DNA of 64,000 nucleotides from NCBI GenBank assembly GCA_025602905.1, contig JAHLKI010000005.1, positions 868,001 through 932,000 on the forward strand. The letters are read 5' to 3'. Below the pieces are notes generated by a model. The model was not told the origin of the DNA and did no database searches. It saw only the letters and a list, made by a program, of their open reading frames with translations. The DNA is from Phlyctochytrium arcticum. Its lineage: Eukaryota; Chytridiomycota; Chytridiomycetes; Chytridiales; Chytridiaceae. Each line of letters opens with the position of its first letter. Position 1 is the stretch's first letter. Position numbers and translations under genes: made by a program. Below, in pieces: positions 41,414-53,700 of the stretch.

Positions 41414-42987
41414 ATGGATCAGCAAGTCGCCAACGCCCTTTTCGATAAGGGTGCCATCATAATATTCTTGAACGCTCCGCCCAATCTCGAGTTTGGAATT
41501 GACTGCTACGCGTGGACAACTGGCCCCAAATTTCTTGGTATCAAACTTGTTCCGCCCGGCTCACACTTTGTGTACTATGCGGCCAAGGGAGCTGGATTAG
41601 GAGCTGGTGGGGGAGTTCGAACAGGCTGGTGGAGGATTTTCAAGGAAGGGGAGGTATGACCGTACGGCTTCTTCGCGGTAAAGATCCTCGCACTGGGCTG
41701 AACTTGTTTGCTTTGCTTAGATTGTAGTTAAGAAGTGGAACACCGATGCAGAAGATGTGTTTGAAGATAGCGAGATGGACCCTGATGAGGTGGAAAGATG
41801 CAAACTGAGTATGTTTTGTGATCTATTTGGTGCTTTTATGGACTTTTAACAGTATATGTTCTTTCGAAAGGTGTACGCGAAATGGATCGCTTCCTTGGGC
41901 TTTACCCTCTGACTCCAGAGGGAGACGACCCAGTTTCACCTTATCAGAAATGGCTTAATCTGACAACCAAGATTCGTGCTTCAGACATCAAGATAATCTT
42001 ACCCAAGAATGGGAAATTGAGTGCCATGACCTGCGTGTCTCGATTTACTGATGTGGAGCACGAAAAAATTCGAAAACAAATGGAGGCAATGATCAAAACG
42101 CAAAAGGAGGCCTCAAACGGGGTCAAAGTTGAAGGGACGATAGCCGAGGAGAAGCCCTCCAAAATCATGGAAATCATCGAGGAGCCTGAGGAAACGAAAG
42201 ACACAGCTGAAAACCCCCCGACTGAAATGGAAACCCTGCGACTTGAGTTTACTGTAATAGACCTGAAGAGATCGTTTCCTCCCGGAGCAACTGGTGCACA
42301 AATTACAAAGTATAGTCAAGACAAGTCATGGGTACTTTTGAATCTTCTGGAAACTGCCTATAAAAATGGTAAGCTTTTGACTTTGCCAAACAAGCCTATA
42401 ATTGACTTATACAATTATCCGTTTTAGACATCACAGCTCTCTTGGGGGAGCTGCAACTATCTTTCATCATTTTTCTGATTGGTCAAGTATTTGACGGTTT
42501 TGAGCAATGGAAAACTATGGTGCACCTCCTTTGCCAATCGGAAGAGGCTGTTCAACAGCGTCCGGATCTGTTTACCGCATTTATCGGTGAGTTCTCTATC
42601 TACTCATCCGGCGAAGAAAGGATTCTGAAGCAATCTTTCCGTAACATAGATGTCATTTGTGCGCAGCTAACGAACCATCCGGTCGACTTTTTCGATGATG
42701 CTCTCTCAGCCGAGACATTTCTGCGATCCACTCTGATAAACGTTTATCAGTCTCTTGTGAAATACTCTTCAAGTCAACCAACCGGAACGCCCTCTTCAAC
42801 AAGCATTGTCCCCGCCAGCAGCTCAAGTTCAGACCTTCGCCTAGCTGCTGGACATCTCCGCCAGACTGTTAAACAACGGTTCGGGTGGGATCTCGTCTCT
42901 GAAATTGCAAGAATGAAGCAAGAGGAGCTAGACGAAGAAGATGTTGATTTGGGAGGGGAGTATGCGCCTATGGTCGTGGAACTGTGA
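41414..42987 (+). CDS. AAR2: Aar2, U5 snRNP assembly factor
   Basis: Model: join(41414..41653, 41721..41808, 41871..42368, 42428..42987), 461 residues. Aar2 binds the RNase H domain of Prp8 in cytoplasmic U5 snRNP before replacement by Brr2. Seen: GIDCYAWTTGPKFLGIKLVPPG and HFVYYAAKG, the beta-rich N-terminal domain; MDRFLGLYPL; LRLEFTVIDLKRSFPPGA; and LLGELQLSFIIFLIGQVFDGFEQWK, the helical C-terminal domain. An acidic insert (EEPEETKDTAE) lies in the middle. Introns are 59-67 nt. The ATG at 41414 is the first in frame; the frame is open a little upstream without an ATG. Confidence 0.93.
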
Positions 42988-43139
42988 CATTCGGTTCCCA
43001 TACAGAGATCTCCAATGGTCGATTGGCTTTGGAATGTTTTATTATTGTTATTTTGTAAATGCAGATGTGGTGTGCTGATACTTTCATATTGTACATAGAA
43101 GAAATCAAAGTTTTGTAAATTACTGTGGCGGGGGTGGTA

Positions 43140-43646
43140 TCAACTCTCATCCATGATTTCGATTATCTGGTCCCAAACCTTCTTCCCGAAGGCGCTCACA
43201 ACTTCATCCTTGGCCTCCTTCTTTTCTCTGATGTCATCCCACTCGAAACTCATCCGGGTTGGATTCATTCTAGAATCTCGGGACCATTTCTCCGATAGCC
43301 GCTTCACTGGAATTGTGTCAATGTGGAGGTGTGAACTTGTGAGTGTAAGTTGGAGGGTTGAGCGTGAGGGGGGAGGTGCTAATGACTGGCAAGTGAAGAG
43401 AGCATTGATATCGTGAGAGGAAGTTGATGATCGCTGAGGGGGATTGCTCGATGCAGAAGTCGACACTGATTCTACGGGAGTAGATGTAGTTGTATAATTT
43501 GTCCCAGCGGTTGGTGCTTGATGTGTTCCGGGTGTTGAGTTTCCTTGAGAAGGTTTCGCTCGAGGGCGAGTCACCCCAGATGGATTAGACGATGGAGCTG
43601 TCGGGACAGTAAAAGCACCCTTGCGTGAAGGATCAAGGCTGGCCAT
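43140..43646 (-). CDS. Hypothetical protein, 168 residues
   Basis: A single open frame with an ATG at 43646. Residues 1-75 are Ser/Thr/Pro-rich and disordered. The C-terminal half is charged and likely helical (EKWSRDSRMNPTRMSFEWDD, then KKEAKDEVVSAFGKKVWDQI). I do not recognise the family. It lies 152 bp from the convergent end of AAR2, about 1.1 kb upstream of the dynein gene and divergent to it. Codon use is ordinary for the neighbourhood, so it is probably a real small gene. Confidence 0.6.
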   Translation of the reverse strand: MASLDPSRKGAFTVPTAPSSNPSGVTRPRAKPSQGNSTPGTHQAPTAGTNYTTTSTPVESVSTSASSNPPQRSSTSSHDINALFTCQSLAPPPSRSTLQLTLTSSHLHIDTIPVKRLSEKWSRDSRMNPTRMSFEWDDIREKKEAKDEVVSAFGKKVWDQIIEIMDES

Positions 43647-44735
43647 TGCTTTTAGAGCTTGTAAAGTTGATCACACCAGTACTGAGTATACTCGACAACG
43701 GCCTCTGCGGAGTTCGCTGACTCAGCATGCTGCGCCGCGCCGCACCCTAACCTAAACACAGATCGTTTCAGATCCCATTCTTGACTGAAATGCAATGTGT
43801 GCTTGCACCCCCCAACAAAGAAACAATTGCTTCCAGAAGTAGCGTATAACAGCGAGACCTGCCTTGAGACCTGCCCCTTTTCTCTAGTCTCATCAGTGTT
43901 TTCCGCTGGTACTTCAGTAATGATACCATACAAAGTCAAATGAATAATTTTTTTTGCCGTGGCGCGGGTGGCGCACGCCGACGAGTATAAAAGCGCGAAG
44001 CTCCCGGCCCCCTCCTTTTTTCCGCATCGACCAACTCTTCAGGATCATATGTGGAGTCAGTCGTACCTCGCTTTGTTTTCTAACAAAGTCGCACATATCA
44101 CCGGGGAGGATGAGACGTAGGGCCGCCGTCCAGCACGAAGTGGAGCGACTGAGTGTGCCGTTTCGTATGGCCGCTCGTCGCTCGTTGAAGATTTGCTCCT
44201 CTGGGATATTCCAACCCAGTAGGAAGGACAGCTGGCCCCGTCTGACTCGGTTTTTATGGTGCAAATATTGCTGTAGGCAAAAGGCATCTCTGGAGGTTTT
44301 TTTGGCGAAAGATGAATTATGTGTTGGCTGCTTTCACGTTTGCAACTTTGCAAAGTTCTTGCTTACGAATCTCCAAATCTGGGGTTTCGGCAATGCAGAA
44401 ATGCTGGTACTAGCCTGGTAGCGCCGGTGCGTTTAATAGTTGGGACTAGGTGTCGCGTGCGTTATGGAAATGGGCAGGGGGCAAAGCTAGCGACGAGACC
44501 GTGAGTGTGTCGAGCGATTGCGTTTACTACGGAGCGGTATTCGACCGCAGGCATTTATGATGATATAAATCCCAGACATAGAGGTGTTTAGGATGTTTGC
44601 GAGCAGGATAGTCAGTGCTTGCGTGGCGAAGCTCGCGAAGACGCGTTACCTAATAACGCGGCGCAGCATTGAAACTAGGTCCGACAACACATTTGAACTG
44701 CACTCCCGAAGGCACTCTTATATTGGCTGGCGTCA
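43647..44735. other. Divergent intergenic upstream of dynein
   Basis: 1.1 kb between the 168-residue gene (-) and the dynein heavy chain (+). A TATAAAAG is present at 43986-43993 (+) but no recognised gene follows it. Overlapping frames at 43914-44421 on both strands lack domains. The stretch is GC-richer than the dynein gene. Confidence 0.5.
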
Positions 44736-47700
44736 ATGATGGCCGAACCTGACCCCGGGCGTGCTGTTGCCGGCGAAGCACAGCTAGAAATAAAAGAATT
44801 GCCCCCTCTTCCAAGTAAGTTTTCTGCCTGGGTAACGACGCGTAACGGTCGTATCTAATGTTTTCAATTTGTCTTTAGAAACCAACTCTGTTGTTGACCA
44901 ACTCGCAAAGCCGATTGGTGAGGACGTAACAAATCAGGACGATGAATCAAACATTCCGAATGAAGTTTCTTCGGGCGAAGCTTCCGATCCAACAGGGATT
45001 CCCCAGGCAGTACCTTTGGACACAGCTGTGGCAGATGTCACCCAGGCGGCGAGCAGAAACTTGTTAAATCTCGAACGGGTTTTCACAGAAGTCTATATTC
45101 CTATGCTCAGCAACATTGACTTTGCTGAAGAACGCGCTGCAGCTGCCCAAGCCCGCGAAGGCGAAAGTACAGCTCATGGCCGTAGTGCCGAGGAACCAGC
45201 CGGGCATGGCGCGGCAGTGACCAATAAGACTCAAGAGCTCAAGGCAGAGTTGATGATTGCGGTCCAAAAGTTTGCCAGCCATGTCTCTCACACATCTCAC
45301 CAAATGGCGAATGAGACGCGACTGAAGATTCCAGAGGAGTTGAACGCGCTCCAGAATGTTTCCGATGTCTCGGAAGTTATCCGGGATACCGCCACAATCA
45401 AGCTTTTAGAGGGTTTAGCAGAAGAGTGGATTGATGCAGTAACAAACGTATTAGCAAAGGAAGCTAAGAAAACCCCACTTTCCAATGTGAGTATCAATGT
45501 TCCGGGATCTGGCGTGTGTAAATGAAAGTAGCTAACCTCAGATCAGGGGCCTCTCGCTGAAATCGATTTTTGGCGTGACCGTAATGGTTCTTTATCAGCA
45601 CTCTATGAGCAACTGAACCACCCGATTGTACATACCATTGTTCAGATCTTGACAAAGGCCCAGTCCCCCACATCTTCGTCCCTTGAATTCCAGCTCGGCG
45701 AGCTCAATAAGTTTTATACGGAAGCCAAAGACAATGTCAAATTTCTGAGCACTCTGGAACGGCTTTTCAAAAACATTATCACTGGTAGTCTCAGCAGTGT
45801 GCAAGACTCCCTTCCATCCCTTCTCAATGCAATCAGAATGGTTTGGATTATATCACGGCATTACAATCGTGATGAACGAATGGTACCTCTCATGAGCCGG
45901 ATTGCTTGGGAACTAGCCAATAAAGTTGCAAATATTGTCAATATCCGGACGATTTTCCGAGATCCACCAACAGAAGCCAAGAAAAAGATCATGGACGCCA
46001 AAGACTTGTTGGAAAGCTGGCGTAAAACGTACTTTGCCGTGCGTGAGCGGATCGAGCAGTCAGGAAGAGACCAGCGGTGGGAGTTTGACCGAAAGAAGCT
46101 CTTTGAGCAGACCGACTATATGGCTTTGCGGTGCTCGGATTTTTACAAAATTGCTGAAGTTATGGAGCAGTTCTACAGCATTTTTGGTCCCGAGTTGAAA
46201 GCTGTCACGGGCGACCCACAGCAAATTGACGAGGTTATCAAGCGTGTTGAGAATTTGGTTGTGCCGTTTGAATCGGTGCCTTTTGATGTTTTTTCGAAAA
46301 GGTGAGTAAATTATATTGAGAAGCTGACACACTTTGGCCAATAATTCAATGGCAGATATCAGACTGCTTGGGAGACATTAATGACTCGGTTCCGCGAACA
46401 AATCGTGCAGATCGAGGACATGGCAAAGCAGTTCATTGATGCATCTTTCAAGAAGCTAAGATCTGCGGAAGGCGCCTTTGATCTACTCCAGAACATCAAA
46501 AATATCAAGTCTCGGGAGTCCATTAACAACCAATTAATGGGAAAGTGGTACGAGATTCTTGACCAGTACGCACGAGAAGTGGACATGATCGACGAGATTT
46601 TCAAAAGTCACAAGTACGCAGAATCGCACATCACATTATGTCCCTTTTACTAATTTCGAGTGCAGAGACTCTCCTCCATGCACCAAAAACCAGCCCAAAG
46701 TCGCTGGTTCGATTTCCTGGTCAAGGTCATTATTTTACCGAATAAAGAAGACGATTGTTCGATTTCAGTCGCTGCAGGGTAAAAAAAGAAAACATATTTC
46801 AATCCCAAAATGGTGCTCATACTTTACAGAGATGCTTGCCAGTGACCAAGGACGCGCAGTCACCAAAAAATACCTGACCGTCGGGAAATCCATGAGAGAA
46901 TTTGATGAACAAGTAAGTGAGGAAGATGGCACAAAGTCAACCACGCACACTCAACCAAATTTTATTACAGCTGTACAGTAAATGGTGCCAATCCGTAGAA
47001 ACAAATTCCCTTCAATATCTCAAATCACACGTTTTGTACAAAGAAACTGGCGGAACATATACACGAGGCGGCCAAGTGGTCCAAGATCCAGGAAAATCTG
47101 ACGCGGTTGAGCGGGTCTACGTCAACTTTCGTCCCGAGTTGAGGGATATCATCAAAGAAACCAAGTATTTGGACAAAATGGGGCTAGTTGTACCGGAGGC
47201 TGCATTGAATGTCGCACTGCAGGTATTTGATACTCTCTACCGTCTGCTTGCTTACAAAATTCTCAACGCCTTCACAAGGACGAGAAATACTACACATATG
47301 TGGAGAACCTCAACACGATGCTTAACAGCTACAATTCCGTGTTAGAAGCTCTAGACAGTGCTGAACGTAAACTCTTGCAGACACATATCGCAGAGTTGAA
47401 ACGAGTCATGAAGCCAGGATTTACACGTCTAAACTGGAACTCCTTGGGCATTCCAGAGTTTATCCAGCGATGTAATGCGGTAAGGCTTCAATTTCGATTA
47501 CATTAGTTAGATTCAGCTCTGATCCGCTTGATTCCCAGGAAATCAACAAATTCTCATCCATGTTCAATCAAATTCGAAAGAATTCCGCAAACATTTCAAA
47601 TGCTGTGGATCAAATCTCTCGTGCAATGCTTGTCAAAGAACCACCAAGTGATTCAATCCTGGATGCGCATGTATGTGTAAAATATCTCGTCCGCTGGTTC

Positions 47701-50700
47701 AAACACTTACCCCTGTTGACAGGAATTCTTCGAGTTTGAGCACAAAAACCGCCAGGTCATTCTGGATGGAATTGTGCAAAAATACAAGAGTATCGGTCCA
47801 CTCTTGATCAAAATGGAATCGCTCGTTGCGGGCACCAATACCGGAAAGAGCAAGGTTTTACGAGAATATTATGCTCACTGGGAAAGAAAGATCTTTGCCG
47901 CCTTGAACTACGTATGCTTTTCGTTCTTTACCTGCGTTTGTCGATAGATACTGATTCGAGTTCTAGATGGTTGTAAACAACTTGCAGGTACTAGAAAGCT
48001 TGGTCAATACCAGCGGGGGTACCCGCAGATCAAAGCGAGCAGTGGCTGCTGCGCTAATGATTGGTGTTGGAACAGAAGCAAGGCGAAGTGTCCCTCTCTT
48101 CAAAGTTAGCGCCTCTCTATCCGCACCGGAAATTATAATTTCACCACTTTCAGCCGAAATCTACAAAATGATGGTCAACCTTGCTCGGTCCATTATCGAT
48201 TCAACAAAGCAATTTCACCGCTGGATGAACGGAACCTGTATAACTACTCCGCCGCAAAAGATATCGGAAGACGAGGATCCGATCATCTTTAGCTATCATT
48301 CGGATGTTGTGGCAAACCAAACTATTGTCACAATGATTGGAGCTCTCAACGGTAGTATTACGAAAACTTTCAGTAATCTAAACAAGTGGCTGGAATCATG
48401 GCGAAAGTATCGGCCATTGTGGAAAGTAGACAAGGTAAATGATTTACTCGGCGCGTCAGTCTATCCGATTATTTACACACATTTGTAGGTGATTACGATG
48501 GAAAAGTTTGCCCAAAAGAAAGCTTCTGTTGTCATGTATGATGAAAAGTTGGCTTTCTACTCAAAGCTCGCCACAGACGTCGAAAGCCATCCGAGTTGCA
48601 AAGACATGGATTTTATTCGCGTAATTTCCACGCCCCTGCAGGTGGCTATCCATCACGAGGCGAAAGGGTGGATTGAGTCTATAGGTAAGCCAGAGTGACT
48701 AAGTTATCTCCTATCTCACTAAACTCGAAATAGGAAAACACTTGAACAATCTTGCTCGTGACGGGTTGAATCAGGTCAATGATAAAATGGCAAAGTATAC
48801 TGCAGATCTCGAAAGGACACCAGAGACTTTAGACGACTTGACATTTGTTCTGGATATTATCGCCGAACTGAGATATGCATCGGAAGACGTCGAGATGCGA
48901 TATCGCGACATTCAAGAGGCCTACCGGACTTTGCGAATGTACCGTATTGACGTCGATACGGAGGAACTGGACGCCGCCGACAATTTGCCTCAAAACTGGC
49001 AGAAAATGCTTGAGAAAGCACGACAGAAGGATGACGAGCTCATTCCCGTCAAGCAAAAGTTTACCGAAACGACTGAAGCCCAAGTGCGCGATTTTAAGGG
49101 AGAACTGAAGACCTTTAAGGATGACTTTGCTGCAAACGGACCGGGTGCCGTGAATCTTGACATGGATAATGGCCTACAGCTCCTCAAGAACGCCAAAGAA
49201 GTTTTGGCGGGATTTCAAACTCGCCGTGAAGAACTAGTCCGCGCAGAGAAGCTGTTCAATCTGACTGTAACATCTCATCCAGAGCTTTTGGAACTGGAAA
49301 GCGAAGTACGGGAATTGGACAAGATATACGAGCTTTATACGGAAGTCAAGGACGCGATAGCTAGCTGGTCTACGACATTGTGGGCGAACTTGGACATCAA
49401 TGTTTTGAACAAAGGAATTGAGGTTTATTCCACCCGATTGAAAAAATTACCGAAAGAATTAAAGCAGCTGCCACCATATAATGTAGTGGCGGAGAAGATT
49501 GTAACTTTCCGCGACTCCATTCCTTTATTCTCAGACTTGAAAAATGAGTCTTTGCGAGAGCGTCACTGGAAGCGACTTATGGAAATCACCGGCAAGACGT
49601 TTGAGATGAACCCAGATACATTCACATTAGAAAAACTTTTTGCCATGAATCTTCATGAGCATTCGGAGGCGATAGGTGAGATTGTCGGAGGAGCAATGAA
49701 GGAATTGAGCATAGAGAACGGTATCAAAGAGGTGGACACCACATGGAGAAATCTTAAATTTTCCATTGTGAAATACATGAAGGGCAACGAAGATCGTGGT
49801 TTCATTTTGGGGGCCATCGACGAGATTGTGCTGACTTTGGATGATAATGCAATGTCCTTGCAGTCCATGGGCGCTTCTCGATTTGTTTCGGCTTTTCTTC
49901 CGGCGGTGCAACAATGGGAGAAGATTCTTTCACATATTGGGGAGGTTCTTGAAGTTTGGATGGTTGTTCAGCGCCGGTGGATGTATCTGGAATCTATTTT
50001 TATTGGTACTGGAGACATTCGAATGCAACTGCCAGAGGAAGCTGCACGATTCGATCGCATTGATAAAACTTTCAAAAAGTTGATGAATGACACAGCAAAG
50101 CATCCAAGTGTGTTGGAAGCATGTAACGCCGAGGGCCGCCTACCGCTACTGCAAAATCTATCTAATGACTTGGAAGCATGTCAAAAGTCTCTCTCCGACT
50201 ACTTGGAATCCAAGCGTAATGCATTTCCTCGGTTTTTCTTCATCTCTGACGAAGAACTGCTGTCTATTTTGGGAAGTCACGACCCGAAAAATGTCCAAGA
50301 ACACATCATCAAGATGTTTGACAACGTGTTAAAGCTCAACTTTGGAACAGGCAAGAATGAGAAGGCTATTGTCGGGATGTCTTCGTCTGAAGGCGAGTCT
50401 CTTGATTTCCGCCGGATTGTTCCAGTGGAAGGGCGCGTTGAAGAGTGGATGACTGCGGTAGAAGGTGAAATGAAGCGATCCAACCGCACAATCCACAAAG
50501 AGGCCATTTTTTTTTATCCGGATATGGAACGGTTACCTTGGATTTTGCAATACCAAGGAATGGTCTCGCTGGCCGGAAGCCAGGTGTGGTGGACTTGGGA
50601 GGTAGAGGATGTTTTCAGAAAGATCAAGTCAGGAAACAAGCTCGCAATGAAAAAATACGCTAAAACGTTAGGCGATCAACTTGACCAGCTTGTTGTGAAA

Positions 50701-53700
50701 GTCCGGTCAGATCTTTCCTCAAACGATCGTAAAAAGTTGAATTCCCAAATCATTATCGATGTTCACGCCCGCGATATCGTGGATCGTTTCGTCCGAGATT
50801 CGATCATGGATGAGGCAGAATTTGAGTGGGAATCCCAATTGCGATTTTACTGGGACCGGACTGCCGATGAACTAGTTGTCAGACAATGCAATGGAAACTT
50901 CGACTATGGCTACGAGTATATGGGGCTGAACGGAAGACTTGTTATTACTCCGCTTACTGACAGGTGCTATCTGACACTCACTCAAGCTCTTTCAATGAAA
51001 CTGGGCGGCGCCCCAGCTGGTCCTGCTGGAACAGGGAAAACCGAGACAGTGAAGGACTTGGCAAAGGCCATGGGCCTACTTTGTATGGTCACAAATTGCG
51101 GCGAAGGTATGGATTATCAAGCTATGGGCAAGATCTTTGCCGGTCTGGTGCAAACTGGTGCATGGGGATGTTTTGACGAGTTCAATCGAATTGAGCTTGC
51201 AGTTCTATCGGTCATCTCGGCTCAGATCAAAACCATTCAAAACGCTCTGGTGACAAACCTTCGAAGGTTTCAATTTGAAGGCAATGAAATTACGCTAGAT
51301 AAAAAATCGGGCATTTTCATTACCATGAACCCTGGATATGCCGGCCGAACCGAGCTGCCAGACAACCTGAAGGCGCTCTTCCGACCAGTCGTTATGGTTG
51401 TGCCAGATTTGGAGCTAATTTGCGAGATTATGCTGTTTTCCGAAGGTTTCACACTCGCGAAGAGTTTGGCGAAGAAGATGGTCGTCCTCTATAAGCTGGG
51501 CAAGGGCCAGCTGTCGAAACAACACCACTATGATTTTGGGCTGCGAGCACTCAAATCCGTGCTTGTAATGGCAGGATCTCTGAAACGTGGGTCCCCTGAC
51601 CTGAGTGAAGATGTTGTACTGATGCGGGCGCTGCGCGACATGAATTTACCCAAGTTCGTGTTCGAAGATGTTCCTCTCTTCCTCGGATTGATCTCAGACT
51701 TGTTCCCGGGGTTGGATTGTCCCCGTGTGCGGTATCCGAACTTCAATGATGCTGTGGAAGAGATCCTAAAAGAGAACAACTACATTATGGTGCCGGAACA
51801 GGTTGATAAAGTCATACAACTTTATGAGACGATGCTCACGCGCCATACCACAATGGTTGTCGGCCCTGCTGGCGGTGGAAAGTCAGTAGTAATTGACACG
51901 CTCGCCAAGGCGCAGACGAAGCTTGGGGTTGCAACCAAACTTTACACCCTCAATGCAAAGGCAGTGACCGTTTCAGAACTGTACGGTGTGCTGGACCCTG
52001 TGACTCGTGATTGGACCGATGGTCTGCTTTCCAACATTTTTCGGGATGTGAATAAGCCGACAGACAAAAAAGAAAGAAAGTATATTGTCTTCGATGGCGA
52101 CGTAGATGCAGTGTGGGTGGAGAATATGAACTCGGTAATGGATGATAATCGACTTCTTACTTTGCCCAATGGCGAGCGTATAAGACTTCAAAAGCATGCG
52201 GCATTGCTCTTCGAAGTCGGAGATCTGCAGTATGCTAGTCCTGCTACAGTCTCCAGATGCGGCATGGTATACATGGATCCGAAAAACTTGGGTTACAAAC
52301 CTCACTTTCAAAAATGGGTCAATGGCCGCGCAAATAAGGCAGAAGGGGATATCTTACTGAAGCTTTTTTTGAAGTATGTCCCGGCATGCATTGAATATGT
52401 GCTCGAAGGTACATTCGAGGGTTTTGCAGCTGACCCACTCAAGAGAGTCATTCCTGTCACGGCCCTGGCCATGGTTTCTCAATTGTGCGCCATGTTAGAG
52501 ATGCAGTTGATCGATAGCAAGTTACAATCACAAGAATCTGTCATAGAGGGAATCTTCATTCAGTCTTTGGTTTGGTCAATTGGAGCAAGTTTGATCGAAG
52601 ATGATCGCGTCAAGTTTTCGGATGCAATCAAGAAGGTTTCGGAACTTCCACTGGTACATACAGCAGCAGCCATAGCGCTAGGTCAACTCCCAGGGAATGA
52701 CAAGTCTCTATATGATTACCATTTTGATGCGTCTGAACTTGCGTGGACCTCATGGAGTCAGTATGTACCTGCGTACGAACACAATCGTTCCCAGCCGTAT
52801 CATGAAATCTTGGTTCCGACTATGGACACTATGCGTCATTCGTGGCTTGTGGAAAAGCTCGTCGCAATTCGCCGGCCTGTACTGTTTGTGGGAGAAACTG
52901 GTACTTCAAAGACTGTTACCGTTCAAAAGTTTCTCCGTACTCTCCCCACCGATAAAAATTTCGTACTCAACATGAACTTTTCCTCAAGGACAACGTCCAT
53001 GGACGTGCAAAAGAACCTGGAGGCAAACGTTGAAAAGAGGACCAAAGACACGTATGGTCCCACGGCAGGGCGGCGTATGATCACGTTTATCGATGATCTA
53101 AATATGCCTGCAAAAGACACCTACGGAACACAACAGCCCATTGCACTACTCAAGCTACTCATAGAGCGTGGGGGACTTTACGATCGCGGAAAGGAACTCA
53201 ACTGGAAGAATTTGAAAGATGTGCAGTTTATTGGCGCAATGGGAACGCCAGGTGGTGGTAGAAATGATATCGATACGCGATTTGCATCCTTATTTTGTGT
53301 CTTCAATGTCACCTTTCCGAAGGAAAACAGCTTGATTCGTATTTACTCAAGCATTCTCCAAGGACATGTTTCGCCATTCACAGAAGCAGTGCGCTCAGCT
53401 GCGGAAAAGCTAACTTCAGTTACGCTCAAGTTGTACTCCGAAATCTCAAAGACCCTGATGCCAACACCAAGCAAATTCCATTACATATTTAATCTGCGTG
53501 ACATTTCTCGAGTCTATGAAGGTCTTTGTTTGGCGACTCCAGATCACTTTACGGAAGGAAAACATTTTGTTCGTCTTTGGAGGAATGAGGTGCTTCGCGT
53601 TTTCTACGACCGCTTGGTAACCGACGCTGATCGGGAGCATGTGAACAAACTGGTCAATCGCTTAGTTCTAGATGCATTTGAAAGTGATGAAGAATATATC

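Noticed and set aside
43914..44421. Overlapping ORFs on both strands near a TATAAAAG at 43986
   Set aside because: Neither translation shows a known fold or motif, and the two strands compete for the same stretch.
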